From assembly GCF_030035675.1 (NCBI RefSeq), contig NC_084482.1, positions 223,058,943 through 223,122,942 on the forward strand: a stretch of 64,000 nucleotides of DNA. The letters are read 5' to 3'. The notes beneath the pieces are model-generated. The model was not told where the DNA came from and made no database searches. It was given only the letters and a program-made list of their open reading frames with translations. Below, piece after piece: positions 19,164-30,975 of the stretch. The translations under genes and the position numbers were made by a program. Position 1 is the first letter of the stretch. Each line of letters begins with the position of its first letter. Origin of the DNA: Rhineura floridana. Taxonomy: Eukaryota > Chordata > Lepidosauria > Squamata > Rhineuridae.

Positions 19164-21748
19164 GAACATAAGAACATAAGAAGAGCCTGCTGGATCAGGC
19201 CAGTGGCCCATCTAGTCCAGCATCCTGTTCTCACAGTGGCCAACCAGGTGCCTGGGGGAAGCCCGCAAGCAGGACCCGAGTGCAAGAACACTCTCCCCTC
19301 CTGAGGCTTCCGGCAACTGGTTTTCAGAAGCATGCTGCCTCTGACTAGGGTGGCACAGCACAGCCATCACGGCTAGTAGCCATTGATAGCCCTGTCCTCC
19401 ATTAATTTGTCTAATCTTCTTTTAAAGCCATCCAAGCTGGTGGCCATTACTGCATCTTGTGGGAGCAAATTCCATAGTTTAACTATGCGCTGAGTAAAGA
19501 AGTACTTCCTTTTGTCTATCCTGAATCTTCCAACATTCAGCTTCTTTGAATGTCCACGAGTTCTAGTATTATGAGAGAGGAAGAAGAACTTTTCTCTATC
19601 CACTTTCTCAATGCTATGCATAATTTTATACACTTCTATCATGTCTCCTCTGACCCGCCTTTTCTCTAAACTAAAAAGCCCCAAATGCTGCAACCTTTCC
19701 TCGTAAGGGAGTCGCTCCATCCCCTTGATCATTCTGGTTGCCCTCTTCTGAACTGTACACAGTATTCCAAATGCGGCCGCACCATAGATTTATACAACAG
19801 CATTATGATATCGGCTGTTTTATTTTCAATACCTTTCCTAATTATCGCTAGCATGGAATTTGCCTTTTTCACAGCTGCCGCACACTGGGTCGACATTTTC
19901 ATCGTGCTGTCCACTACAACCCCGAGGTCTCTCTCCTGGTCGGTCACCGCCAGTTCAGACCCCATGAGCGTAAATGTGAAATTAAGATTTTTTGCTCCAA
20001 TATGCATAATTTTACACTTGTTTATATTGAATTGCATTTGCCATTTTTCCGCCCATTCACTCAGTTTGGAGAGATCTTTTTGGAGCTCTTCACAATCCCT
20101 TTTTGTTTTAACAACCCTGAACAATTTAGTGTCGTCAGCAAACTTGGCCACTTCACTGCTCACTCCTAATTCTAGGTCATTAATGAACAAGTTGAAAAGT
20201 ACAGGTCCCAATACCGATCCTTGAGGGACTCCACTTTCTACAGCCCTCCATTGGGAGAACTGTCCGTTGATTCCTACTCTCTGCTTTCTGCTTCTTAACC
20301 AATTCCTTATCCACAAGAGGACCTCTCCTCTTATTCCATGACTGCTAAGCTTCCTCAGAAGCCTTTGGTGAGGTACCTTGTCAAACGCTTTTTGAAAGTC
20401 TAAGTACACTATGTCCACTGGATCACCTCTATCTATATGCTTGTTGACACTCTCAAAGAATTCTAATAGGTTACTGAGACAGGACTTTCCCTTGCAGAAG
20501 CCATGCTGGCTCTGCTTCAGCAAGGCTTGTTCTTCTATGTGCTTAGTTAATCTAGCTTTAATCATACTTTCTACCAGTTTTCCAGGGACAGAAGTTAAGC
20601 TAACTGGCCTGTAATTTCCGGGATCCCCTCTGGATCCCTTTTTGAAGATTGGCGTTACATTTGCCACTTTCCAGTCCTCAGGCACGGAGGAGGACCCGAG
20701 GGACAAGTTACATATTTTAGTTAGCAGATCAGCAATTTCACCTTTGAGTTCTTTGAGAACTCTCGGGTGGATGCCATCCGGGCCCGGTGATTTGTCAGTT
20801 TTTATATTGTCCATTAAGCCTAGAACTTCCTCTCTCGTTACCACTATTTGTCTCAGTTCCTCAGAATCCCTTCCTGCAAATGTTAGTTCAGGTTCAGGGA
20901 TCTCCCCTATACCTTCCACTGTGAAGACAGATGCAAAGAATTCATTTAGCTTCTCTGCAATCTCCTTATCGTTCTTTAGTACACCTTTGACTCCCTTATC
21001 ATCCAAGGGTCCAATCGCCTCCCTAGATGGTCTCCTGCTTTGAATGTATTTATAGAATTTTTTGTTGTTGGTTTTTATGTTCTTAGCAATGTGCTCCTCA
21101 AATTCTTTTTTAGCATCTCTTATTGTCTTCTTGCATTTCTTTTGCCAGAGTTTGTGTTCTTTTTTATTTTCTTCATTCGGACAAGACTTCCATTTTCTGA
21201 AGGAAGACTTTTTGCCTCTAAGAGCTTCCTTGACTTTGCTCGTTAACCATGCTGGCATCTTCTTGGCCCTGGCGGTACCTTTTCTGATCTGCGGTATGCA
21301 CTCCAGTTGAGCTTCTAATATAGTGTTTTGAAACAACTTCCAAGCATTTTCGAGTGATGTGACCCTCTGGACTTTGTTTTTCAGCTTTCTTTTTACCAAT
21401 CCCCTCATTTTTGTGAAGTTTCCTCTTTTGAAGTCAAATGTGACCGTGTTGGATTTTCTTGGCAATTGGCCAGTTACATGTATGTTTAATTTAATAGCAC
21501 TGTGGTCACTGCTCCCAATCAGTTCAACAACACTTACATCTTGCACCAGGTCCCGGTCCCAACTGAGGATTAAGTCCAGGGTTGCCGTCCCTCTGGTCGG
21601 TTCCATGACCAACTGGTCTAGGGAATAGTCATTTAGAATATCTAGAAACTTTGCTTCTTTGTCATGAGTGGAACACATATGCAGCCAGTCTATGTCCGGG
21701 TAGTTGAAGTCACCCATTACTACCACATTTCCTAGTTTGGATGCTTCC
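19164..21748 (-). mobile_element. CR1-clade LINE, best-preserved of its lineage
   Basis: A 665-residue frame (21726-19729) covers the end of the APE-type endonuclease (MVVMGDFNYPDIDWLH, SSDHSAIK) and the whole reverse transcriptase ([70 protein letters not shown] with the catalytic aspartates). The C-terminal frame continues at 19732-19373 in a different phase. The shift follows EYCVQF, where a short stretch present in the 54.8 kb copy is missing. The 3' end carries two AGAACATA repeats (CATAAGAACATAAGAAGAGC). The 5' half of the endonuclease and ORF1 are absent. Confidence 0.95.
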
Positions 21749-21751
21749 TCA

Positions 21752-23117
21752 ATATTATTTATTATTTATTCAATTTATTAGTCGCCCATCTGGCTGGTTG
21801 TCCAGCCACTCTGGGCGACGTACAAGATAAAAATCAATACATTAAAACGTTAAAATTTAAAACCATAACAGTAAAAACCTAACCCACCCCAAAAGCCTGC
21901 CTGAAGAGCCAGGTCTTCAAGGCCCGGCGGAAGCTCATCATAGAAGGGGCATGGCGGAGATCATTTGGGAGAGAGTTCCACAGGGTGGGGGCCACTATTG
22001 AAAAAGCCCTCTCTCTAGTCCTCACCAGTCTAGCTGTTTTAACCGGTGGGATCGAGAGAAGGTCTTCTGAGGCTGATCTTGTTGAGCGGCATCCCTGACG
22101 ATGCTGGAGGCGCTCCTTCAGATAGACTGGGCTAAAACCGTATAGGTTTTTAAAGGTCAAAACCAACACCTTGAATTGGGCCCGGTAAACAACTGGTAGC
22201 CAATGCAACTCCTTCAGCACTGGAGTGATGTGATCTTGCCGGCGGCTGCCTTTAATCAGACGAGCCGCCGCATTCTGTACCAGTTGCAGCTTCCGGACCA
22301 TTTTCAAGGGTAACCCCATGTAGAGCGCATTACAGTAGTCTAGGCGAGAGGTGACCAGGGCATGTAATACCGGTGGGAGCAGATGGTTGGGAAGGTAGGG
22401 GCACAGCCTCCGTATCAGATGGAGTTGATACAGCGCCGCCTGGCTCACAGCCGAGACTTGAGCCTCCATGGTCAGCTCGGAGTCAAGAATAACCCCCAGG
22501 CTGCGGACCTTGTCTTTCAGGGGCAAACGTACCCCATTGAGCACCAGGTCCACATCCCCCAGCCTTCCCTTGTCTCCCACAAACAGTACCTCGGTTTTGT
22601 CAGGGTTCAGCTTCAGCTTATTCCTTCCCATCCAGCCACTCACCGACTCCAGGCACTTGGACAGGGTTTCTACAGCCAACCTCGGTGCAGATTTAAATGA
22701 GAGATAGAGCTGCATGTCATCCGCATACTGATGACATTGCAGCCCAAATCTCCTGATGATTGCCCCCAGCGGCTTTATATAGATGTTGAATGGCATCGGG
22801 GAGAGGATGGAACCCTGTGGCACCCCACAAGTGAGAGGCCAAGGATCCGAGACCTCATCCTCCAATGCCACTCTTTGGTACCTACCAGAGAGGAAGGAAT
22901 GGAACCACTGAAATACAGTGCCCCCCATGCCTAACCTCTTCAGGCGGTCCAGGAGGATAACGTGGTCAACGGTATCGAAAGCCGCTGAGAGATCAAGGAG
23001 GACAAGGAAGGTGCATTTGCCCCTATCCCACGCCCTCCTCATATCATCTACCAAGGCGACCAAGGCTGTTTCAGTCCCATGTCCAGGCCTGAAGGATCTT
23101 TTCTCATAGCTATCCTT
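21752..23117 (-). mobile_element. L2-clade LINE with an open RT frame
   Basis: A 419-residue frame (23138-21879, its first few residues from flanking sequence) encodes the RT core and C-terminus: RPGHGTETALVALVDDMRRA, LLDLSAAFDTVDH, CGVPQGSILSPM, YADDMQLYLS, LNPDKTEVLFVG, LDYCNALYMGLPL and LQLVQNAAARLI. The terminal LWNSLPNDLR motif is typical of L2-like LINEs. The 3' UTR ends at an ATTTATTATTTATTC run with GTCGCCCATCTGGC. It is 5'-truncated (no endonuclease). The RT region is fully open, so it is fairly young. Confidence 0.93.
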
Positions 23118-24124
23118 CCTAGTCCAAGACTTCTTCACTGTTGTCTCTAGTTTGGTGAATGACGTTCAGCTGTAGTCCTGCTTTTGTTCTTTCCTCTTGA
23201 ACTTCCATCAGTATTTGTTTCAAATCATTACTGATTTCTGCTAGTAGTATGGTGTAGTCTGCATGTCTTAAATTATTGATATTTTTTCCTCCAATTTTCA
23301 CACCTTCATCTTGGTCCAATCCCACATTCCATATGATGTGTTCTGCACATGGATTAAACAAATAGGGTGATAAAATACACCCCTGTCTCACATGCTTTCC
23401 AATGGGGAACCAATTGGTTTCTCCATATTCTGTCCTTGCAGTAGCCTCTTGTTTAGGTTGTGCATCAGGACAATCAGATGCTGTGGCACCCCCATTTCTT
23501 TTAAAGCATTCCATAGTTTTTCATGATCTATACAGTCAAAGGCTTTGCTATAATCTATAAAGCACAGTGTGATTTCCTTCTGAAATTCCTTGGTCTGTTC
23601 CATTATCCTACTTATGTTTGCAATGCAATCTCTGGTACCGCTTCCTTTTCTATAACCAGCTTGGACATCTGGCACTTCTCACTCCATATATGGTAAGACC
23701 CTTTACTTTACTTGCATGGCATATTAAGGTAATAGTTCAATGACTACTGCATTCCCTAGGATCCCCTTTCTTTGAAATTGGGGTGTATCTTGAACACTTC
23801 TGGTCTGTAGGCCATTGTTTAGTTTTCCACATTTCTTGACAGATTTTTGTCAAAATTTGGACAGATTCAGTCTCAGTAGCTTGTAGCAACTCTGTTAGTA
23901 TGCCATCTATTCCTGGTGATTTGTTTCTTCCAAGTATTTTAAGAGCAGCTTTCACCTCACATTCTAAAATTTCTGGTTCTTCATCATATGGTTCCTCCAT
24001 AAATGAATCTGTCATCCTGGCATCTCTTTTATAGAGTTCTTCAGTGCATTGCTTCCATTTTTCTTTTCTTTTATCTTGGTCAGTCAGTGTGTTCCCCTGT
24101 TGATTATTCAACATCCCTACTCTT
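23118..24124 (-). mobile_element. BovB LINE fragment, joined to CR1
   Basis: It encodes BovB RT pieces: 24114-23737 (LTDQDKRKEKWKQCTEELYK, NKSPGIDGILTELLQ), 23675-23388 (AGYRKGSGTRDCIANISRIM, CFIDYSKAFDCIDHEKLWNA) and 23514-23119 (GCILSPYLFNPCAEH). A deletion joins GLQLNV directly to IHQTRDNSEE. The upper end abuts the CR1 at 24125. The same BovB::CR1 junction occurs inverted at 59715. Confidence 0.93.
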
Positions 24125-27100
24125 GGTCTAAATTCCCCTTAGATTTCTTGACACTGAAGACTATAAGAGAAGATGAAGAGTTCTTAGACAGAACACTGGA
24201 ACAACAACAGCAAAGAGATGTGGAGGTGGAGGAGCAACAGCATGTGTTAGAAGAGGTGACTACTTTGGAGAGGAATAATGAAGTGGAGGAAACTCCGTGG
24301 GAAAGGGTGACAGTTAGGAGCAGAAGAGCTAGAAGACACCCTTTACCAGTGGAGCTTTCAACCACTCGAGGAGGAGACTGGAGGATGTCCTGTGGTGGAA
24401 GAAATACAGGAGACCCCATGCAACAACGAGCAAGAGGCTGAAGCTCAATCAATCAGGGACAATGAAACCACACCCCATAACAAGAAGAGAAGAGTACTAG
24501 TAGTGGGAGACTCTACTGCGTGGGATCGAAATCCAAGTATGCCAAGAAGATCCGTGGACTCGCCAGGTATGCTGTCTACCAGGAGGAAGAATTAGAGATG
24601 TGAAGGATGGGTTGCCGTCACTCATCAAGCCCACTGACAGGTATCCCTTTCTCCTCATCCATGTGGGAACAAATGACACTGCCAAACGGAGTTATGAAGA
24701 AATCACATCAGACTATGAAGCTCTGGGAAGGAAACTCAAGGACTTTGGGGCCAGATAGTTTTTTCATCCATCCTTCTAGTACTTTGAAGAGGATCAGAAA
24801 GGGAAAGAAAAATACTCCATGTGAATGAATGGCTATGAAGGTGGTGCCGACATGAAAGATTTGGATTCTGGGACCATGGGCTATGCTTCCTGGAAGATGG
24901 ACTGCTGGCAAGTGATGAGTTGCATCTCACAAGGACTGGGAAGAATGTGTTTGGCCACAGCATGGAGAAGTTCATCAGGAGGGCTTTAAACTGATTCCTA
25001 AAGGGGAGGGAGACGTAAACTTGGTGGTAATGACTGATGAAGGCTTATGCACAGTAGTGGGACCAGAGAGATCGGCTCTAATACGGTCCAGTAACAGTAC
25101 TCAGAAATATGTAGTAAGGAAGCCAAGCCACTAATAACATGGTCTTCGATGCCTGTATACTAATGAGCAGAGCATGGGAAACAAGCAGGACGAACTTGAA
25201 CTCTTAATACAGGAGGACAGTTACGACTTGATAGATATAACTGAAACTGGGTAGGATGACTCCCATGACTGGAATACAGCAATTGAAGGTTATAACTTGT
25301 TCAAAAAGAACAGAAGGAATAAAAAGGGAGGTGGAGTCACTCTATATGCTAAAAATATATATCCTGCACAGAAATACAGGAAGATTTATTTTTATTTATT
25401 TTATTTCTTAAACTTATATACCGCCCGACTAGCAATAGCTCTCTGGGCGGTTAACATAAAATACAATAAAATTACAGAATCTGATACAACAAGCATATAA
25501 AAACTACACAATCTAAAACCAAGTTACAAACATTTAACTAAGATTAAAATGCCTCAGAGAAGAGAAAGGTTTTAACTTGGTGCCGAAAATATGATAGTGT
25601 CGGCGCCAAGTGTACCTCCTCGGGGAGACTGTTCCACAATTCGGGGGCCACCACTGAAAAGGCCCTAGATCTCGTCACCACCCTCCGGGCCTCCCTATGC
25701 GTCGGGACCCGGAGGAGGGCCTTCATAGTAGACCATAGTGTACGAGCCGGTTCGTATCGGGAGAGGCGTTCTGACAGATATCATGGTCCCGTGCCATATA
25801 AGGCTTTATAGGTTAACACCAACACTTTGAATCTGGCCCGGAAGCGTATTGGAAGCCAGTGCAGGCGAGCCAGCACAGGTGTTATATGCTCAGACCGCTT
25901 AGTTCTTGTTAGCAGCCTGGCTGCCGCATTTTGCACTAGCTGTAGCTTCTGAACCGTCTTCAAAGGTAGCCCTACGTAAAGCGCGTTGCAGTAGTCCAAA
26001 CGCAAGGTTACCAGAGCATGTACTACTGATGTAAGGTCCTCCTTACTCAGGTAGGGACGTAGCTGGGCTACCAACCGAAATTGGTAGAACGCATTCCGTG
26101 CCACCGAGGCTACATGAGCCTCAAGTGAGAGGGAAGAGTCTAAAACGACTCCCAGACTACGAACCTGTTCCTTTAGGTAGCTCCACAAAGACTATCTGGA
26201 TTAAAATTAATGGGGCAAGGAATAAAAGGAATGTGGTGCTTGGAGTCTACTACTGACCACCCAATCAAGGAGAAGACAAGAATGTAACTTCTGAAAAGCA
26301 AATTGCCAATGTTTTGAGGAGGCATGATGTAGTAGTAATGGGGGGTTTCAATTATCCCGTTATCTGTTGGGAGACAAATTCTGCCAAACACGGCCCCTCC
26401 AAGAAATTTCTGACTTGCGTTGGTGATAACTTTCTCTTACAGAAAGTGGAGGAAGCAACCAGAGGATCAGCTATCCTGGACTTGATTCTAACCATTAGAG
26501 ATGATTTGGTGGTGAATGAAGTGGCAGTTACAGGAACTCTGAGGGAAAGTGGCCTCACCATACTTGAATTCTTGATTTTAACAGAAGCAAAAGCTGAGAG
26601 TAGCCATACACGCACCTTGGGCTTCAGGAAAGCTGATTTTAATAAACTCAGAACAATTGTAGGTACAGTTCCACGGCAAGCCACCCTAATGAGAAAAGGA
26701 GTCTAAAAAAGGAAATTCTTAAAGCGCAATGGCAAGCAATTCCAACAAGGAAAAAAGGGGGGAAACAGCAGAAGAAGCCAATGTGGCTTCACAAAAAGCT
26801 TAGAGCTGACCTGAAAACAAAAAAGGACACATACAGGAAGTGGAAGGAAGGCCAGGCCACAAAGGAAGAGTACAGGCAGGTATCATGGAATTGCAGGGAT
26901 GGTGTCAGGAAGGCTAAAGCTGAGAATGAGCTGAGGCTAGCGAGGGATGCTAAAAGCAACAAAAAAGCTTTCTTCAGGTATGTCCATAGTAAAAGACAGA
27001 GAAAAGAAATGGTGGCATAGCTACTCAATGAGGATGGCAAAATGATAACAGATGATAAAGAAAAGTCAGAAGTGCTCAATTCCTACTTTGGCTCAGTCTT

Positions 27101-28676
27101 CTCCCAAACAAGGGTCTATGACCCTCGTGGGATAAATGAAGTAGAAGGGACAGGATTGGAACTTGCATTTGATAGACAAACGGTCAAGAAATACTTAATC
27201 ACTTTGAACGAGTTCAAATCTCCAGGGCCTGGTAAACTGTATCCTAGAGTATTGAAGGAACTTGCTGAAGAACTCTTAGAACAACTGTCTATTATCTTTG
27301 CAAAATCGTGGAGGACTGGTGAATGCTGGATGACTGGAGGAGAGCTAACATTGTTCCTATCTTCAAAAAGGGCAAAAAGGAGGAACCGGGGAACTACAGA
27401 CCAGTCAGCCTAACGTCAGTCCCTGGAAAAACTCTGGAGCAGATTATAAAGCTGTCAGTCTGTAAGTACCTTGAAAACAGTGCAGTGATTACTAGGAGCC
27501 AACATGGACTTGTGAAGAACAAATCCTGCCAAACTAATCTTATCTCATTTTTTGATAGGGTAACCTCCCTTGTAGACTGTGGGAATGCTGTGGACATAAT
27601 ATATCTCGACTTCAGCAAAACTTTTAACAAAGTGCCCCATGATATTCTGATCAGCAAGATAGCTAAATGTGGGCTGGATGGAACAACTATCAGGTGGATC
27701 CACAGGTGGCTCCAGAATCGTACTCAAAGAGTGCTTATCAATCGTTCCTTCTCAAACTGGGCAGAAGTAACTAGTGGGGTACCACAGGTCTTGGTCCTGG
27801 GCCCAGTGCTCTTCAACATTTTTATTAATGACTTGGATGAGGAGGTACACAGCATGCTTATCAAATTTGCAGATGATACAATATGGTGAGGCACAGATAA
27901 TACTGAGGAAGACAGTCAAAATTCAAAGGGACCTTGATAGGCTGGAGCATTGGGCTAAAAAATGCACAGTTATAAGATGGTGGATACTTGGCACAGCAAT
28001 ATGACATGTGAGAAGGATCTTGGAATTGTCATTGGTCACAAGCTGAATATGAGCCAACAGTGCGATGTGGCTGCAAAAAAGGCAAATACTATATTAGGCT
28101 GCATTAACAGAAGTATAGTTTCCAAATTGTGTGAAGTACTAGTTCTCCTCTATTCAGCACTGGTTAGGCCTTATCTTGAGTACTGCATCCAGTTCTGGTT
28201 TCCACACTTCAAGAAGGATGCAGACAAACTGGAACGGGTTCTGAGGAGGGCAACAAAGATGATCACGGGACTGGAAACAAAGCCCTATGTGGAGAGACTG
28301 AAAGAACTGGGCATGTTTAGCCTGGAGAAGAGAAGACTGAGGGGAGATATGATCAAGTACATGCAAGGTTGTCACATAGAGGAGGGCCGGGATCTCTTCT
28401 CGATCATCCCAGAGTGCAGGACACGGAATAATGGGCTCAAGTTGTAGGAAGCCAGATTTCAACTGGACATCAGGAAAAACCTCCTAACTGTTAGAGCCAT
28501 ACGACAATGGAACCAATGACCTAGAGAGGTAGTGGGCTCTCCGACACTGGAGGCATTCAAGAGGCAGCTGGACAGGCATCTGTCGGGAATGCTTTCGTTT
28601 GGATTCCTTCATTGAGCAGGGGGTTGGACTTGATGGCCTTATAGGCCCCTTCTAACTCTACTATTCTATTCTTCTT
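24125..28676 (+). mobile_element. near-full CR1 LINE (ATTCTATG-tail lineage) with L2 inside
   Basis: ORF1 remnant: RRVLVVGDS and HVGTNDTA (about 24490-24690) are the SGNH/GDSL esterase motifs typical of CR1 ORF1, followed by DELHLT and FGHSMEKFIRRAL. ORF2: a degraded endonuclease (25120-25380 and 26180-26700, including VVVMGGFNYPVICWE and EATRGSAILDLIL). The RT lies at 27042-27889 ([47 protein letters not shown]) and reaches a FADDT motif before a stop. The C-terminus is at 27962-28447. The tail has GGGGGTTGGACTTGATGGCC and ends at CTACTATTCTATTC. Several frame breaks make it non-functional. Confidence 0.92.
25383..26178 (-). mobile_element. L2-clade LINE 3' part nested in CR1
   Basis: It opens with the ATTTATTTTTATTTATTTTA run and ATACCGCCCGACTAGCAATA, the sense-strand 3' end. 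Frames 25726-25544 (TRSRAFSVVAPELWNSLPEE) and 26188-25781 (RSLGVVLDSSLSLEAHVASV, LDYCNALYVGLPLKTVQKLQ) are the L2 RT C-terminus. CR1 endonuclease sequence resumes at 26180. A second close copy of this 3' end lies at 41085-41445. Confidence 0.9.
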
Positions 28677-29211
28677 GTAATCTCTCCATTTCCTCTTCTT
28701 CTGTGTTTGCCGTTGGAGCATAGACTTAGATGATGGTTATGTTGGTAGGTTTTCCATTAAATCTCACTGATACCACTCACTCAGACTTTGCATTATAGCT
28801 CCAAATTGCTTTTCCTACATCACTTCTCACTATTAGAGCAACCCTGTTTCTTCTTAATTTATCATTTCCTGCATAAAATATGTGGTAGCTGCCTGAAAAT
28901 GTCCCATTCCCATCCATTTTAATTCACTCAAGCCAAGTATAGTAATGTTGATATGTTCTGTTTCTTGCTTGACAATTTCTAACTTTCCCTGGTTCATGCT
29001 TCTCACATTCGATGTTCCTATTGTGTGCGTCATACAACTCCGAACTCTCTTTTCATCTGTGCGTATCAGCCTCTGGGCTTCCTTTTGGCTTTGACCCAGC
29101 TGCATCCTTAGTCACAGCGTTACTCGTACTTGTCCTTTGTTCTTCCCCAGTAGCTCAGTAAGTGCCTTCTGACCTGGGGTTCTCATCTTCCAGCACTATC
29201 TTGTGTTGCAG
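28677..29211 (-). mobile_element. BovB LINE 5' part (endonuclease start)
   Basis: In reverse it reads GTSNVRSMNQGKLEIVKQET and ILGLSELKWMGMGHF, the start of the BovB APE endonuclease, preceded by the non-coding leader ending near CAACACAAGATAGTGCTGGA. The rest of the element is missing. Confidence 0.88.
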
Positions 29212-29229
29212 GTAACAGGGGGCTAACAC

Positions 29230-29263
29230 TTTGGGAGGGAGGGTGGGAGGGAGGGAGGGGATG
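29230..29263 (+). promoter_or_regulatory. G-quadruplex-type G-rich run
   Basis: GGGAGGGAGGGTGGGAGGGA followed by more GGGA repeats gives at least six G-tracts of three or more bases with one-base loops. This is a strong intramolecular G-quadruplex pattern on the plus strand. It lies about 130 bp before the acceptor of the zinc-finger exon. Function, if any, is inference. Confidence 0.6.
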
Positions 29264-29394
29264 CGAGCTATCCTCTGGGCAATGGAAAGGGCCCTGTTCC
29301 TGCCAGATAGGATCCATCCTAGGTTTGTAAATTCTACCTGTGCATAAGTACTGGGTTGTCCACCTTTTATCACCTTTCCTTTTCATTCCATCAG

Positions 29395-30975
29395 GATACA
29401 TCTGGAGAGCCAAGGCTGAGGGAGAACCATTTGAAATATCACTGGAAAAAGCTGAGGAGCAGGAGCAGAAACTGAGGAGTCAAGATGGAGAAAAGAGTAA
29501 AGGAGAGACAAACTCACACAGGAGACAAACCTTATCAATGCTTGGAATGTGGAAAGAGCTTCAGTCGGAGTGACCTCCTTACTTTGCATCACAGAAGCCA
29601 CACAGGGGACAAACCTTATAAATGCTTGGAGTGTGGAAAGAGCTTCAGGTGGAGAAACTCCTTTACTCAACATCAAATAACTCACAAAGGAGACAAACGT
29701 CATATATGCTTGGAGTGTGGAAAGAGCTTCAGGTGGAGTAGTCAACTTACTTCGCATAGCAAAACTCATACAGGGGACAAACCTTATAAATGCTTGGAGT
29801 GTGGAAAGAGCTTTAGTCAAAGTGGCCACCTTACTTCACATAGCAAAACTCATACAGGGGACAAACCTTATAAATGCTTCGAGTGTGGAAAGAAGTTTAG
29901 TCAGAGTAGCAACCTTACTTCGCATCACAGAACTCACACAGGGGACAAACCTTATAAATGCTTTGAGTGTGGAAAGAGCTTCAGGTGGAGAAACTCCTTT
30001 ACTCAACATCAAATAACTCACAAAGGAGACAAACGTCATATATGCTTGGAGTGTGGAAAGAGCTTCAGGTGGAGTAGTCAACTTACTTCGCATAAAAGAA
30101 CTCATACAGGGGACAAACCTTATAAATGCTTGGAGTGTGGAAAGAGCTTTAGTCGAAGTGGCCACCTTACTTCGCATAGCAAAACTCATAGAGGGGACAA
30201 ACCTTATAAATGCTTGGAGTGTGGAAAGAGCTTTAGTCAAAGTGGCCACCTTACTTCGCATAGCAAAACTCATACAGGGGACAAACCTTATAAATGCTTT
30301 GAGTGTGGAAAGAGCTTCAGTCGGAGTGACACCCTTACTTCGCATCAAAGATGTCACACAGGGGACAAACCTTATAAATGCTTGGAGTGTGGAAAGTCCT
30401 TCAGTCGGAGTAGCACCCTTACTTCGCATCACAGAACTCACACAGGGGACAAACCTTATACGTGCTTGGAGTGTGGAAAGACCTTCAGTCAGAGTAGCAC
30501 CCTTACTTCGCATCAAAGAACTCACACAGGAGACAAACCATATAAATGCTTTGAGTGTGGAAACAGCTTCAGTCGGAGTGACACCCTTACTTCGCATCAA
30601 AGATGTCACACAGGGGACAAACCTTATAAATGCTTGGAGTGTGGAAAGTCCTTCAGTCGGAGTAGCACCCTTACTTCGCATCAAAGATGTCACACAGGGG
30701 ACAAACCTTATACGTGCTTGGAGTGTGGAAAGACCTTCAGTCAGAGTAGCACCCTTACTTCGCATCAAAGAACTCACACAGGAGACAAACCATATAAATG
30801 CTTTGAGTGTGGAAACAGCTTCAGTCGGAGTGACACCCTTACTTCGCATCAAAGATGTCACACAGGGGACAAACCTTATGAATGCTTGGAGTGTGGAAAG
30901 TCCTTCAGTCAGAGTAGCACCGTTACTTCGCATCAAAAAACTCACACAGGGAGAAAACCTTATAAATGTTTGTAG
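29395..30975 (+). CDS. C2H2 zinc-finger array exon (17 complete fingers)
   Basis: After a TTTTCATTCCATCAG acceptor, a lead-in of about 90 bp is followed by a 496-residue open frame (ATG at 29485 in good Kozak context, AAGATGG). It holds 17 intact fingers of the form C-x2-C-GK-SF-x5-L-x2-H-x3-H. Almost every linker is TGDKPY instead of the usual TGEKPY; fingers 2-3 and 6-7 use KGDKRH. Finger specificities repeat: WRNS, WSSQ and Q/RSGH types in fingers 2-4 recur in 6-9, and RSDT, RSST and QSST types recur as a three-finger unit in 10-12, 13-15 and 16-17. The upstream lead-in is open in another frame ([20 protein letters not shown]), so a usual spacer-to-finger fusion is frame-shifted. Translation could begin at the internal ATG. 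The frame stops in a decayed finger 18 (YKCL, then TAG); an intact finger 19 lies beyond (31042-31110) in phase. It probably encodes or once encoded a nuclear DNA-binding repressor. A KRAB exon directly linked to it is not seen. Confidence 0.88.

Noticed and set aside
20411-21310. Plus-strand frames over the CR1 at 19-21.7 kb (also 7035-8893)
   Set aside because: Antisense shadows of the CR1 ORF2; they recur in each CR1 copy.
24049-24441. 130-residue frame spanning the BovB/CR1 junction as a chimeric gene
   Set aside because: It starts in antisense BovB and runs into CR1 ORF1; an accidental fusion repeated at 59401-59838 only because the block was duplicated.
29485-30975. Tandem DNA repeat as satellite or CRISPR-like array
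   Set aside because: The 84-bp period is the C2H2 finger unit with conserved Cys/His; no short spacer-repeat structure exists and the genome is vertebrate.
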